Source of the DNA: Clostridia bacterium
GTDB lineage: Bacteria; Bacillota; Clostridia; Monoglobales; Monoglobaceae
Direction: 5' to 3'
Length of the DNA stretch: 64,000 nucleotides
Assembly (NCBI GenBank): GCA_017409575.1
Contig: JAFQSM010000038.1
Span: 1-64,000, forward strand
The position numbers and the translations under genes were made by a program. Below, one piece after another: positions 53,343 to 62,943 of this stretch. The number at the start of each line of letters is the position of its first letter. The stretch's first letter is position 1. The notes below the pieces were generated by a model. The model ran no database searches, was not told where the DNA came from, and worked only from the letters and a program-made list of their open reading frames with translations.

Positions 53343-53385
53343 ACTATATTTTGTTTGCATAAAACATTGATATTTGTTGCATATT

Positions 53386-53404
53386 TTTGAATATTTATAC
53401 AAAA
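53386..53404. promoter_or_regulatory. ARG box 1 (ArgR operator)
   Basis: TTTGAATATTTATACAAAA. It matches the ArgR half-palindrome pattern TGAATA-n2-TATNCA and is repeated exactly at 53449. It lies just before the -35 box of the arg operon. Confidence 0.75.
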
Positions 53405-53409
53405 AATAC

Positions 53410-53438
53410 TTGACTTTTTTGCATAAATGTAGTTTAAT
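53410..53438 (+). promoter_or_regulatory. Promoter of the arg operon
   Basis: TTGACT (53410-53415) and TTTAAT (53433-53438), 17 bases apart, lying between two ARG boxes. Confidence 0.65.
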
Positions 53439-53448
53439 AATTAGTATG

Positions 53449-53467
53449 TTTGAATATTTATACAAAA
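53449..53467. promoter_or_regulatory. ARG box 2 (ArgR operator)
   Basis: An exact second copy of the 19-base box, 63 bases after the first. It covers the start of the transcript and touches the argC Shine-Dalgarno (aaaaggag from 53464). Two boxes around a promoter suit a looping or hexamer-bound repressor. Confidence 0.75.
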
Positions 53468-53478
53468 GGAGTACGGCA

Positions 53479-54417
53479 ATGAGCAAAACAAAAGTATTCA
53501 TTGACGGCAGTGTAGGTACAACAGGCTTAAGGATTTATGACAGGCTCTCTGCACGCGCCGATATTGAACTTATCGAAATAGAAGAAAAATACCGCAAGGA
53601 CTTATCTTCGCGAAAAGAAGCAATCGAAAGCGCAGACGTTGCCTTTTTGTGTCTTCCTGATACAGCGTCCATTGAGATTGTAAACGCATTGGGGAATACA
53701 TCAACAAAAATTCTTGACACATCAACCGCTCACCGCACCAACCCCGCATGGGCTTATGGTTTTCCCGAACTGAGCAATGCATTCCGTGAAAAAATTCTTG
53801 GCTCTGACAAAATTGCCGTTCCCGGCTGCCACGCAAGTGGCTTTTGTGCAATTGTAAAGCCTTTGATAGATAACGGCATAATAGCTGCTGATTATCCGAT
53901 TGTATGTACTTCGGTAACCGGTTATTCAGGTGGCGGAAAGTCAATGATTGCCGACTACGAGTCAGCAGACCGCGATTTGGAGCTGGACTCGCCCAGACAG
54001 TATGGACTTTCGCAAAAGCACAAGCATCTGCCCGAAATGAAGTCGGTATGCAGTCTTGAATACGAGCCTTGCTTCTCGCCCATTGTTGCAGATTTTTACA
54101 GCGGTATGACTGTTTCGATACCTCTTACAAAAAGACTGCTTGCAAAAAGTGCTTCGGCTGAAAATATACACAGTATTTTCGCCGAGCATTACAAAAAACA
54201 AAAAATGGTCAGCGTAAGAGCCTTTGGTGAGGGAACAATGCTTTCGACAAACGGTAAATCCGGTAAAGACAGTATGGACATTATAGTTACCGGCAACGAC
54301 GACAGAATTTTGATTGCATCAACCTTCGACAATCTTGGGAAAGGTGCCTCGGGCGCGGCAATCCAATGCTTCAACCTTATTACAGGCGCCGACGAAGCCG
54401 AAGGCCTGGTTATATAA
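53479..54417 (+). CDS. argC: N-acetyl-gamma-glutamyl-phosphate reductase, type 2
   Basis: 312 residues. It reduces N-acetylglutamyl phosphate to the semialdehyde. The start KVFIDGSVGTTGLRIYDRL and length mark the shorter, less common ArgC type 2. The catalytic Cys is in PGCHASGF; GEGTMLSTNGK and FDNLGKGASGAAIQ follow. The start at 53479 has aaaaggag; the open frame runs back to 53374 through the operators. It is the first gene of the arg operon. Confidence 0.94.
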   Translation: MSKTKVFIDGSVGTTGLRIYDRLSARADIELIEIEEKYRKDLSSRKEAIESADVAFLCLPDTASIEIVNALGNTSTKILDTSTAHRTNPAWAYGFPELSNAFREKILGSDKIAVPGCHASGFCAIVKPLIDNGIIAADYPIVCTSVTGYSGGGKSMIADYESADRDLELDSPRQYGLSQKHKHLPEMKSVCSLEYEPCFSPIVADFYSGMTVSIPLTKRLLAKSASAENIHSIFAEHYKKQKMVSVRAFGEGTMLSTNGKSGKDSMDIIVTGNDDRILIASTFDNLGKGASGAAIQCFNLITGADEAEGLVI

Positions 54418-54444
54418 AACACACACCGAAAGGAATTTCTTAAA

Positions 54445-55659
54445 ATGAAACAAATACAAGGCGGCGTTTGTGCCGCAAAAGGATTTAAAGCTGCGGGAGT
54501 GCACGCAGGAATCAGAAAAAACAAAACCAAAAAGGACTTCGCTTTAATCATAAGTGAAAAACGTGCTGCTGCAGCAAGCACCTATACACAAAATCTGGTC
54601 AAGGGTGCTCCAATATATGTTACAAAGGAAAATATCAAAGACGGATATGCCTCGGCAATAATATGCAACAGCGGAAACGCCAATACCTGCAATGCAAACG
54701 GAATCGAAATTGCAGAGGGTATGTGCAGTCTTGTGGAAAAGCACACTGATATATCAAAAAACGATGTTATTGTTGCATCAACAGGTGTAATCGGTCAGCC
54801 TCTTGACCTTACTCCAATGGAAAATGCTATGGAAGCTTTGGTTGACTCTCTCAGCCAAAACGGAAGTGAAGATGCCGCTAATGCAATAATGACCACCGAC
54901 CTTAGAAAAAAAGAAATCGCTTTTGAGTTTGAACTTGGCGGAAAAGTCTGCCATATAGGCGGCATTGCAAAAGGCTCGGGTATGATACATCCCAATATGG
55001 CAACAATGTTGGTTTTTGTGACAACAGACGTAAATATAACCCCACAGATGCTTCAAAAAGCGCTTTCTGCCGATATTTTGGATTCGTTCAATATGATTTC
55101 AGTCGACGGAGATACCTCAACCAACGATATGGTTTCTGTCCTTGCAAACGGTATGGCAGAAAATCCGGTTATTGACAGCGAAAATGCAGATTATGCTGTT
55201 TTCTGCGAGGCACTTTCAAATGTTACTACCTGCCTTTGCCGAAGCATCGCTAAAGACGGCGAAGGTGCAAGCAAGCTTCTTGAAAGCCGCGTTTCGGGTG
55301 CCAAAGACATCAAAAATGCAAAGCTTGTTGCAAAAAGTGTTGTTTGCTCGTCACTTTTTAAAGCTGCGATGTTTGGTTCTGATGCCAACTGGGGCAGAAT
55401 TTTGTGTGCTATAGGCTACAGTGGTGCTGACTGCGACGTTTCGAAGGTTGCGGTTTCTCTCCAGTCCTCGGCAGGTGACATTTTAGTCTGCAAAAACGGC
55501 AGTGGCGTTGACTTTGACGAGGAAATTGCTAAAAAAGTCCTCTTGGAAGACGAGATAATTATCAACATCTCACTTGGCGACGGTGAAGGCTGTGCCGTGG
55601 CTTGGGGATGTGACCTTACATATGACTATGTAAAAATAAACGGCGATTACAGAACTTAA
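54445..55659 (+). CDS. argJ: Glutamate N-acetyltransferase (ornithine acetyltransferase)
   Basis: 404 residues. It moves the acetyl group from N-acetylornithine to glutamate, and in some forms also uses acetyl-CoA. The precursor cuts itself before the nucleophile Thr187 in MIHPNMATML. GICNSGNANTCN-like ICNSGNANTCN and DANWGRILCAIGYSG are family blocks. With ArgJ present the pathway recycles acetyl, so argA/argE are not needed. Confidence 0.97.
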   Translation: MKQIQGGVCAAKGFKAAGVHAGIRKNKTKKDFALIISEKRAAAASTYTQNLVKGAPIYVTKENIKDGYASAIICNSGNANTCNANGIEIAEGMCSLVEKHTDISKNDVIVASTGVIGQPLDLTPMENAMEALVDSLSQNGSEDAANAIMTTDLRKKEIAFEFELGGKVCHIGGIAKGSGMIHPNMATMLVFVTTDVNITPQMLQKALSADILDSFNMISVDGDTSTNDMVSVLANGMAENPVIDSENADYAVFCEALSNVTTCLCRSIAKDGEGASKLLESRVSGAKDIKNAKLVAKSVVCSSLFKAAMFGSDANWGRILCAIGYSGADCDVSKVAVSLQSSAGDILVCKNGSGVDFDEEIAKKVLLEDEIIINISLGDGEGCAVAWGCDLTYDYVKINGDYRT

Positions 55660-55686
55660 TCCGGTTCTGGCAAAGGAGAAACAAAG

Positions 55687-56550
55687 ATGGAAAACAAACT
55701 GAACATTCCAATAGAAAAACGTGCCGAAATACTGATTGAAGCACTCCCTTATATCCAGGATTATTACAACAAAATCGTGGTAATAAAGTACGGCGGCAAT
55801 GCAATGCTTAATGACGAACTGAAGCAGGCTGTTATGGGTGACATTCTTCTTCTTTCGCTTATCGGCATCAAGGTAGTTCTTGTTCACGGCGGCGGTCCCG
55901 AAATTTCGGAAATGCTTGCCAAAGTGGGAACAAAAGCAGAATTTATTGACGGACTCAGGGTAACCGACAAAGAATCTGTTGACATTGTCCAGATGGTTCT
56001 TGCCGGAAAAATAAATAAAAACCTGGTAAACCTTATTCACACAATGGGCGGAAAGGCAATCGGTCTTTGCGGAATTGACGGACATATGATTGATGCAACT
56101 CAGCTTGACGAAGTTCACGGCTTTGTGGGCGAGATTTCTGATATAGACCCGACTCCTATCCTGGATGTTCTTGACAAGGGATATATCCCGGTAATCGCAA
56201 CCGTGGGTTGCGACAATAACGGCAATGTATACAACATCAACGCCGATACCGCAGCCGCAAAAATCGCAGGTGTCCTTAAAGCCGAAAGTCTTATCTCAAT
56301 GACAGATATACGCGGACTTCTTCGCGATAAAGATGACGAATCCACCCTTATTCCCGTGGTTAAAGCAAGTGAGGTCCCCGAGCTTGTTGCCGACGGTGTG
56401 ATTTCGGGTGGTATGATACCCAAGATTGATTGTTGCATTGAGTCAATCCGTCAGGGTGTAAACAAGGTATTTATTTTAGACGGCAGAGTTCCGCATGCAA
56501 TCCTCATCGAAATCCTTACCGACGAAGGTATAGGAACAATGGTTGTTTAA
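55687..56550 (+). CDS. argB: Acetylglutamate kinase
   Basis: 287 residues, amino-acid kinase family. It phosphorylates N-acetylglutamate. Signature blocks: VVIKYGGNAM, LVHGGGPEISEML, GVISGGMIPKID and the NADTAAAKIAG segment. The N-terminal helix of about 25 residues is typical of arginine-sensitive, hexameric forms, so feedback inhibition by arginine is possible. The ribosome site is aaaggag. Confidence 0.97.
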   Translation: MENKLNIPIEKRAEILIEALPYIQDYYNKIVVIKYGGNAMLNDELKQAVMGDILLLSLIGIKVVLVHGGGPEISEMLAKVGTKAEFIDGLRVTDKESVDIVQMVLAGKINKNLVNLIHTMGGKAIGLCGIDGHMIDATQLDEVHGFVGEISDIDPTPILDVLDKGYIPVIATVGCDNNGNVYNINADTAAAKIAGVLKAESLISMTDIRGLLRDKDDESTLIPVVKASEVPELVADGVISGGMIPKIDCCIESIRQGVNKVFILDGRVPHAILIEILTDEGIGTMVV

Positions 56551-56572
56551 AAGTTTGAGGGGTAGATATAAA

Positions 56573-57040
56573 ATGCAAGCAAAATCATCAAAAAAACAAA
56601 GGCATAACGCCATAATCGATATCATATCCAGAAATTCTATAGAGACTCAAGGTCAGCTTACGCATCACCTTGTAGCCAAAGGCTATGATGTGACACAGGC
56701 AACCGTATCGCGCGACATTCGCGAGCTCAAACTTATCAAAATTACAGACAAGGGTGACAAATACCGCTATGCGATGCCAGGCAAGGAAACTGATGCCGAC
56801 ATAAGACTGAGATATACAGCAGTTCTTACCCACGCCGTAATAACCATTCAATGTGCTCAGAATCTGGTGGTTGTCAAAACCATACCCGGTTCCGCACAAG
56901 GCTGTGCAATGGCAATCGAAACGCTTGAATTTGACAATATAGTCGGTGTTATCGCAGGTGATGATACATTATTTATTGCTATGAAAAACGAAAAAGAAGC
57001 CATTACTTTTTCAGAAAAACTTATGGCGGTTGTAAACTAA
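56573..57040 (+). CDS. argR: Arginine repressor
   Basis: 155 residues. The N-terminal winged helix has ATVSRDIRELKLIKI, and the C-terminal hexamer and arginine-binding domain has VVKTIPGSAQGCAMAIE and DDTLFIAM. It is likely to bind the two ARG boxes at the head of this operon, so the operon would be self-regulated. ATG 56573 has gaggggt; an earlier in-frame start at 56543 would overlap argB. Confidence 0.97.
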   Translation: MQAKSSKKQRHNAIIDIISRNSIETQGQLTHHLVAKGYDVTQATVSRDIRELKLIKITDKGDKYRYAMPGKETDADIRLRYTAVLTHAVITIQCAQNLVVVKTIPGSAQGCAMAIETLEFDNIVGVIAGDDTLFIAMKNEKEAITFSEKLMAVVN

Positions 57041-57061
57041 CTTTCTTAGAGGTGTATAAAG

Positions 57062-58222
57062 GTGAACACAAAAGGAATTGACAAAAAATATATAATGGAA
57101 ACTTACTCAAGAGTCGACATTGAGATTGAACGAGGTTTTGGCGCAACATTAGTGGATTCTTCGGGCAAGGAATATATCGACTTCGGAAGCGGAATTGCAG
57201 TAAACACTTTTGGTGCAGCCGATGCCGAATGGGCTCGTGCGGTAGGGGAGCAGCTTGCTAAAATTCAGCATACATCAAACTACTACTACACAAAGCCCTG
57301 CAGTGACCTTGCAAAGATGCTTTGCGAGAGAACCGGTATGAGCAAGGTCTTCTTCTCAAACTCGGGTGCCGAAGCCAATGAATGTGCCATCAAAGCCGCA
57401 AGAAAATACGGTACCGACAAAAACCCCGACAAAAATATTATTATTACTCTTAAAAACAGCTTTCACGGCAGAACAATAACAACTCTGTCGGCAACAGGGC
57501 AAGAGGTCTTTCACAAGAATTTTACACCTTTTACCCAGGGATTTTGCTATGTGGAGGCAAATAATATCGAGGATTTGACTTCTGCAATGAATGAATCCGT
57601 CTGTGCAATTATGTTTGAAGTTATTCAAGGCGAGGGCGGTGTTTTGCCTCTTACAAAAGAGTTTTTGGACAAAGCGGCCGACCTTGCCAAAGAGTATGAC
57701 GCACTTTTGGTAATTGATGAAGTACAGACTGGCAACGGCAGAACAGGAAAGCTTTATGCTCATCAGCATTTCGGCATAACTCCTGACATATTTACGACAG
57801 CCAAAGGACTTGGCGGTGGACTGCCCATAGGTGCAACCGTATTTTCGGAAAAGCTTTCGGATATTCTGCCTGCAGGCTCTCACGGCTCAACCTTTGGCGG
57901 CAACCCGGTTGCGTGCGCAGGGGCAGTAAACATTCTCAGCCGTATTGACCAAAAACTTCTTGACAATGTTTGCGAAAAATCAAACAAAATCGTCTCTGCT
58001 CTTAAAAACATTGACGAAGTTGAAGAAATTACAGGAATGGGTTTTATGCTGGGTATAAAAGCTCAAAAATCAGCAAAAGATATTCTTCACTATTGTCAGG
58101 AAAAAGGTCTTCTGGTGCTTACTGCAAAAGACAAGGTGCGCCTTCTTCCGCCGCTCAACATTTCGGATGCCGAGCTTTCAAAGGGTATTGAAATTTTAAA
58201 AGAAGCTATCAAAAATGCATAA
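57062..58222 (+). CDS. argD: Acetylornithine aminotransferase
   Basis: 386 residues, class III PLP aminotransferase. It converts N-acetylglutamate semialdehyde to N-acetylornithine. The lysine is in TTAKGLGGGLPIGA, with VIDEVQTGNGRTG upstream and FFSNSGAEANECAIKAAR. The start is GTG at 57062, chosen because the family N-terminus (DKKYIMETYSR) begins soon after, with gaggtg 12 bases upstream. Confidence 0.96.
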   Translation: MNTKGIDKKYIMETYSRVDIEIERGFGATLVDSSGKEYIDFGSGIAVNTFGAADAEWARAVGEQLAKIQHTSNYYYTKPCSDLAKMLCERTGMSKVFFSNSGAEANECAIKAARKYGTDKNPDKNIIITLKNSFHGRTITTLSATGQEVFHKNFTPFTQGFCYVEANNIEDLTSAMNESVCAIMFEVIQGEGGVLPLTKEFLDKAADLAKEYDALLVIDEVQTGNGRTGKLYAHQHFGITPDIFTTAKGLGGGLPIGATVFSEKLSDILPAGSHGSTFGGNPVACAGAVNILSRIDQKLLDNVCEKSNKIVSALKNIDEVEEITGMGFMLGIKAQKSAKDILHYCQEKGLLVLTAKDKVRLLPPLNISDAELSKGIEILKEAIKNA

Positions 58223-58242
58223 ATAGAAAGGTTTTGAAAAAA

Positions 58243-59148
58243 ATGAAACACTTACTTAAACTATCTGACTTGACCCCCGAGGAAATCGTAAATCTTCTGG
58301 ATATCGCAGACCAGCTTAAATACGAAAAGAAAAACGGTATCCCTCACAAACACCTTGAGGGAAAGTCCCTTGGTATGATTTTTGAAAAATCATCCACCCG
58401 TACACGTGTATCTTTTGAAGTTGGAATGTACGAGCTTGGCGGAAATGCACTTTTCCTCAGTTCTAACGACCTTCAGATTGGCAGGGGCGAACCTGTCGAG
58501 GATACCGCAAGAGTTCTTTCAAGATTCCTGGATGGTATTATGATAAGAACTTTCGAACAAAAAGAAGTCGAGGATTTGGCAAAATACGGTTCAATCCCTG
58601 TTATAAACGGACTTACCGACTACTGTCATCCGTGTCAGGTTCTTGCTGACCTTATGACAATCCGCGAGCATAAAGGAACTCTTAAAAACCTTAAAATGTG
58701 TTTTGTCGGCGACGGCAACAATATGGCAAACTCGCTGATGGTTGGATGTATCAAAATGGGTATCGAATTTTCCATCGCTTGTCCAAGTGGCTACGAGCCT
58801 GATGCAGACCTTATGAAATGGGCATCAGAAAACGGCAAATTCACCTGCACTCCTGACCTTATGCTCGCTGCAAAAGACGCAGATATCTTAGTAACCGATG
58901 TTTGGGCATCAATGGGTCAGGAAGAAGAAGCTGCTATGCGCAAAAAGATTTTTGCTGATTATCAAATTAATTCCGCTCTTATGTCGGTTGCAAAGCCTGA
59001 TGCAATGGTTCTTCATTGTCTTCCTGCTCACCGCGGCGAAGAAATCACAGCTGAAGTTCTTGAAGCTCATGCTGACGAAATTTTTGATGAAGCCGAAAAC
59101 AGACTTCATGCACAAAAGGCTGTTTTGCTTGCTCTGATGAAAGATTAA
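58243..59148 (+). CDS. argF: Ornithine carbamoyltransferase
   Basis: 301 residues. It makes citrulline from ornithine and carbamoyl phosphate. SSTRTR (50-55) binds carbamoyl phosphate; DYCHPCQVLADLMT and MVLHCLPAHRGEE are the other signatures. ATG 58243 is used; a TTG at 58234 is in frame. It is the last gene of the operon; argG and argH are not here. Confidence 0.97.
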   Translation: MKHLLKLSDLTPEEIVNLLDIADQLKYEKKNGIPHKHLEGKSLGMIFEKSSTRTRVSFEVGMYELGGNALFLSSNDLQIGRGEPVEDTARVLSRFLDGIMIRTFEQKEVEDLAKYGSIPVINGLTDYCHPCQVLADLMTIREHKGTLKNLKMCFVGDGNNMANSLMVGCIKMGIEFSIACPSGYEPDADLMKWASENGKFTCTPDLMLAAKDADILVTDVWASMGQEEEAAMRKKIFADYQINSALMSVAKPDAMVLHCLPAHRGEEITAEVLEAHADEIFDEAENRLHAQKAVLLALMKD

Positions 59149-59156
59149 ACATTTTC

Positions 59157-59190
59157 GCAGGAGTGTGTTTTTTGCCCTCCTGCATGTTTT
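59157..59190 (+). terminator. Probable terminator of the arg operon
   Basis: GCAGGAG (59157-59163) pairs with CTCCTGC (59177-59183), followed by a T-rich run. Confidence 0.55.
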
Positions 59191-59217
59191 TTAATTACTT
59201 AAAAAGGTGGTGTTTTT

Positions 59218-59973
59218 ATGAAGCTAGTACTCATTACGGCACTTGGAGTTGGAGGAGCAACCCTTTTCGGCTCAATTATTGGGTTTTTAATCGGGAAGGT
59301 CTCGCACAAATTTACCGACATAATTTTGTCATTTGCGGCGGGAGTTATGCTTGCCGCTGCCGTTTTGGGACTTATCCTTCCCTCTCTTGAATATGGCGGC
59401 AAATTCGCTCTTGCAACAACTATTGCAGGTATCTTTGTTGGTGCATTCTGCCTGAATATTATCGACAAAGGTGTTCCGCATATTCACAAATTTGTGGCAA
59501 CAGACAACGCAAACAGCGAAAGTTCCGCAAGTGTACACAAGGTGCTTTTGTTTGTTCTTGCTATTGCAATCCACAATTTGCCCGAGGGAATTGCTGCAGG
59601 TGTCGGTTTTGGCTCGGGCAACACAGCAGAAGCATTTTTGATTGCCGGAGGTATAGCACTTCAGAACATTCCCGAAGGCATCGTAATTATCGGACCAATG
59701 CTGGCTGCCGGAATAAGTCCCAAAAAGACCTTTTTTTGTGCCTTTGCGACCGGACTTGTTGAGGTTGTGGGGACATTGCTTGGCTACTTTGCAGTAAGCA
59801 TTTCAACTGCAATTTTGCCCTTTGCACTTGCTTTTGCCGGTGGAACAATGCTTTATATAATAAGCGATGAAATGATTCCCGAAACACATTCGCACGGTGC
59901 AGAACGCGGTGCGACCTATTCCCTTTTAGCAGGATTTTGTTTGATGCTTGTATCTGATGTTTTGCTTGGGTAG
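59218..59973 (+). CDS. ZIP family metal transporter
   Basis: 251 residues, about eight membrane helices. It imports zinc or other divalent metals. The metal path is seen in helix 4 (IAIHNLPEGIAAG) and helix 5 (IALQNIPEGIVI), the double H/N-x3-E pattern of GufA/ZupT-like ZIPs. A short His-containing loop (HIHKF) lies between helices 3 and 4. The gene follows the arg operon with an aaggtgg site. Confidence 0.94.
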   Translation: MKLVLITALGVGGATLFGSIIGFLIGKVSHKFTDIILSFAAGVMLAAAVLGLILPSLEYGGKFALATTIAGIFVGAFCLNIIDKGVPHIHKFVATDNANSESSASVHKVLLFVLAIAIHNLPEGIAAGVGFGSGNTAEAFLIAGGIALQNIPEGIVIIGPMLAAGISPKKTFFCAFATGLVEVVGTLLGYFAVSISTAILPFALAFAGGTMLYIISDEMIPETHSHGAERGATYSLLAGFCLMLVSDVLLG

Positions 59974-59990
59974 TTAAAATCTTAAAAAGA

Positions 59991-60024
59991 AAAAAGTCAC
60001 AAGGCAAATGCCTTGTGACTTTTT
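59991..60024. terminator. Bidirectional terminator
   Basis: A perfect 16-bp stem (59991-60006 with 60009-60024) with A and T runs, between the convergent ZIP and SLH genes. Confidence 0.92.
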
Positions 60025-60041
60025 TAATTGTTTTTGAAAAA

Positions 60042-62888
60042 CTATCTCTTTATAATTAGGTTCTGAACATTTGATGCGCTTGACATATGAACGAAAATTT
60101 CTGTTCCTGCCTGACCTCTAAGTTCTTCCAAAACGTCCTCGCCTGTACGGACTGTGATATAGTCTTCGTCCAGTTCGCTCTTTGCAGAGTCTATCTCAAA
60201 TATGTTTGCATTTGCAAACCAGCCTGTTTCCATATCGAATGTGTCGCCTTCCGGAAGTTCTACAATAAAACGCTCCTTCTCATCTATATTTAATGAAGAA
60301 ACATTTCCCCATACTATCTGGGATACCACAGAACCATCAATAAGTTCTCTCTTTGGATACTTGTTTTCAGTACTACTATTGCTAAATTCCTCACTGTTGA
60401 TTGCTGTATTACGATATCCAGCGGTCGCTGAACTGAAGAGCACATGTTTTTGTGCAGTTTCATAGAAACCGTCTCCATCTTTTGCAAGTCTCACAAGGTC
60501 ACCGCGCTTAATATTCGGAGCTACCGCAGCAGTGCCACCTACATATGTCGAAAGCTGGTATGATTGCTCTTCGCCTTTAATAAGTCCCTTCAAAGTATAT
60601 CTTACGATATTGTCAGCACTGGTATCTTTTGATATCTCGGTAACAAACATTACCGGCGAATTTGCCTTGACGCCACCGATAGCTGCCCCTGTCGGAACTT
60701 CATAAACCAATACAACCTTGGCAGTACCTGCTGCTGATACATCAAATACTTCGACTTTGTACTTCTTACCATCTGCGAAGTCACCTACACTCATAGTTTT
60801 GAAGTTGCTGTGATTCTTCTTGTTTGTGGGCAACTTGAAAATAATTGCGCTTCCGATGTATATCTTTTCGGATTCGTCTTCACTGACAAGCTGCTTGCTT
60901 GACTTTCTATATTCCAATTCGTCAGTTACCAAAACATTTTCGTACTGATAAAGCACATCCTCTGTAGCATTCTGCTTAACATCCGAAACGGTTACCGCAA
61001 CTATTTCATCGATCTGACCCTTACTGTCGGTTGTAAACTTTACAAGCTGATTATAATCTTCTGTTCCCCAATCAAGGTTTGTCAGAATATCAGCATCAGT
61101 ATAGGTACTGCCGCCTTTTATAAGCTTTGCATTATCAGCAAGTGTATAAAGCTTTCCTTTTGGATTTGCCTTTGTAACAATATACATCTTTATTTCGCTG
61201 TCAAAGCCGTTGGTTATTTCATCCGCATCTGTAATGTATCCATATTGCTGATTGCTTACTGTCTCGGTCTTGTCAAACGCAAGAAGGTTGCCGTCACAAT
61301 CGAGATAGAACTTTCCACTGTCTCCCATTGCAGGAGCTGTTGTGTCAGGTGACGCTCCTGAAATTCTGTTCTTCCAGGGAGCCTGATTGGATGATTTGTA
61401 TTTTTTGCCGTTTATGGTAACAGTCCCATCAGAGCTGGTTCCGCTGATTTTGCCCGAAACTGTGTTGTTGCAAACAACCGCAGTCTGCAAAAGTGAGCCG
61501 CCATTTGCTGCATTGCTTGTCTTGACACAAACAACTCCACCCTTTGATATTGAGCCAAAACTGCTTGTGTTGCCTGAAGCATCATAGAAAACTGTGTTAT
61601 CAGGATTGAGTATAATCTTGTTTGCAGGATCAGCAAGACCCTTTCTTAAAACATTGTCAACTATTGAATAGCTGGTTGTTGACTTTGATGAAACCACCCA
61701 TGCGTCATAGCTGTCAATAAATACTACATCGTAGTTATTATCATTGTTTCGATCCAAAAGTTTAACCTTTCCGATTGAGGGCATCGCATTTGCACCCTTT
61801 GCTGCACAATATGCCGAGAATGTGCTGTCTGAAACTCCGGTTCCATAAAGTTTGCCGTTGTAAACAACAACACTGTTTGCAGAAATACCCGCAGTTATTG
61901 TGCGCGAATCATCGGCAGATTTTACATACTCAATCGCAGTTGATGAAAAATCATAAAGATTGCTTGCTTCAATCTCGATTGTTTTGCTGTTTTCAACCTG
62001 AGCCATAATCAAATGCTTGAAGTTTGTATTTCTGTCAAGTGTGTAATAGAATGTTATCTGTGCCCCAAGCATATCTTTGTATTCGTCAGCATTTTCAACC
62101 TTGTAGGTATCAACCGAAACGCCTGTTGCCGTATTAACTGCAATCTGAACCTCATTGGCTCTGAGGTTTGAATCAGGTTTTGACAAGCTGATTTCGGGGT
62201 TTGCATCAATGTAACCTACATTTTTGGTAAGTTTAAGGTCATCCTCCAAAATTGTCTTATCGGTGATTGAATTGTTTTCTGCAAGATTTACTTCAAGACA
62301 GTTGTAAAGCATCTTTGCAATTGTTGCACGGGTTGCAGGAGTAGCAACTGCACCGCCTGCGCCTTCCAAAAAGCCAAGTGAAATAGCTGTGTTAAGATAT
62401 TTTGTATACCAAAATGCTCCCTCTGAGCCCATTTCGCCGTAGCCAAGTGCACAAACAATCATTTTTACAGCTTCTTCATAAGAAACATTGTTGTTTGGTT
62501 TGAATGTTCCGTCGTCATAACCATTGATAATTTTAAGCTCGCGAGCTGTGCGGATGTTGCCTATTGCCCACGAAACATCAGGAGTCACAACATCGGGGAA
62601 CGGCGGATTTTCGAGGCTGGTTGAACCAACCGCACCCATTCCGCGTGTTCTGAGAAGCATAGCTGTAAATTCTGCTCTGGTTACATTATTATCCGGCTTA
62701 AACTTTACTACGCCGTCTTCTTCATAACCGTTGATAATCCCCAATTTGTTGAGAACATCTACTGCTTCGTATGCATTGTTCTCTTTTGCAAGGTCCGAAA
62801 ACTCTGCAAAAACAGGTAATGCTGTGAAGGTTGATGCAATCATCAGCACTGCAAGTAATGCTGACATAAATCTTCTTGTTGCTTTCAT
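60042..62888 (-). CDS. Large S-layer homology (SLH) domain surface protein
   Basis: 948 residues. A signal peptide (about 1-28, ending VFA) is followed by three SLH repeats (about 29-75, 92-140 and 150-205; TRAEFTAMLLRTRG, INGYDDGTFKPNNNVSYEEAVKM, read in parts, TRATIAKMLYNCLE). The remaining 740 residues are Ser/Thr/Asp/Lys-rich beta structure with no enzyme motif I recognise; KVKLLDRNNDNNYDVVFIDS is typical of clostridial SLH proteins. It is probably a structural or adhesive surface protein, perhaps an S-layer component. ATG 62888 has cggaggt upstream. Confidence 0.88.
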   Translation of the reverse strand: MKATRRFMSALLAVLMIASTFTALPVFAEFSDLAKENNAYEAVDVLNKLGIINGYEEDGVVKFKPDNNVTRAEFTAMLLRTRGMGAVGSTSLENPPFPDVVTPDVSWAIGNIRTARELKIINGYDDGTFKPNNNVSYEEAVKMIVCALGYGEMGSEGAFWYTKYLNTAISLGFLEGAGGAVATPATRATIAKMLYNCLEVNLAENNSITDKTILEDDLKLTKNVGYIDANPEISLSKPDSNLRANEVQIAVNTATGVSVDTYKVENADEYKDMLGAQITFYYTLDRNTNFKHLIMAQVENSKTIEIEASNLYDFSSTAIEYVKSADDSRTITAGISANSVVVYNGKLYGTGVSDSTFSAYCAAKGANAMPSIGKVKLLDRNNDNNYDVVFIDSYDAWVVSSKSTTSYSIVDNVLRKGLADPANKIILNPDNTVFYDASGNTSSFGSISKGGVVCVKTSNAANGGSLLQTAVVCNNTVSGKISGTSSDGTVTINGKKYKSSNQAPWKNRISGASPDTTAPAMGDSGKFYLDCDGNLLAFDKTETVSNQQYGYITDADEITNGFDSEIKMYIVTKANPKGKLYTLADNAKLIKGGSTYTDADILTNLDWGTEDYNQLVKFTTDSKGQIDEIVAVTVSDVKQNATEDVLYQYENVLVTDELEYRKSSKQLVSEDESEKIYIGSAIIFKLPTNKKNHSNFKTMSVGDFADGKKYKVEVFDVSAAGTAKVVLVYEVPTGAAIGGVKANSPVMFVTEISKDTSADNIVRYTLKGLIKGEEQSYQLSTYVGGTAAVAPNIKRGDLVRLAKDGDGFYETAQKHVLFSSATAGYRNTAINSEEFSNSSTENKYPKRELIDGSVVSQIVWGNVSSLNIDEKERFIVELPEGDTFDMETGWFANANIFEIDSAKSELDEDYITVRTGEDVLEELRGQAGTEIFVHMSSASNVQNLIIKR

Positions 62889-62943
62889 TTTTACATACCT
62901 CCGTTTTTTTGGAATTTATTTGAAGTTAATAATTTTTAAAGTT

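Noticed and set aside
53386-53467. DnaA boxes upstream of argC
   Set aside because: TTATACAAA is one mismatch from TTATNCACA, but both copies lie within longer identical 19-base boxes that fit ArgR and flank the arg promoter.
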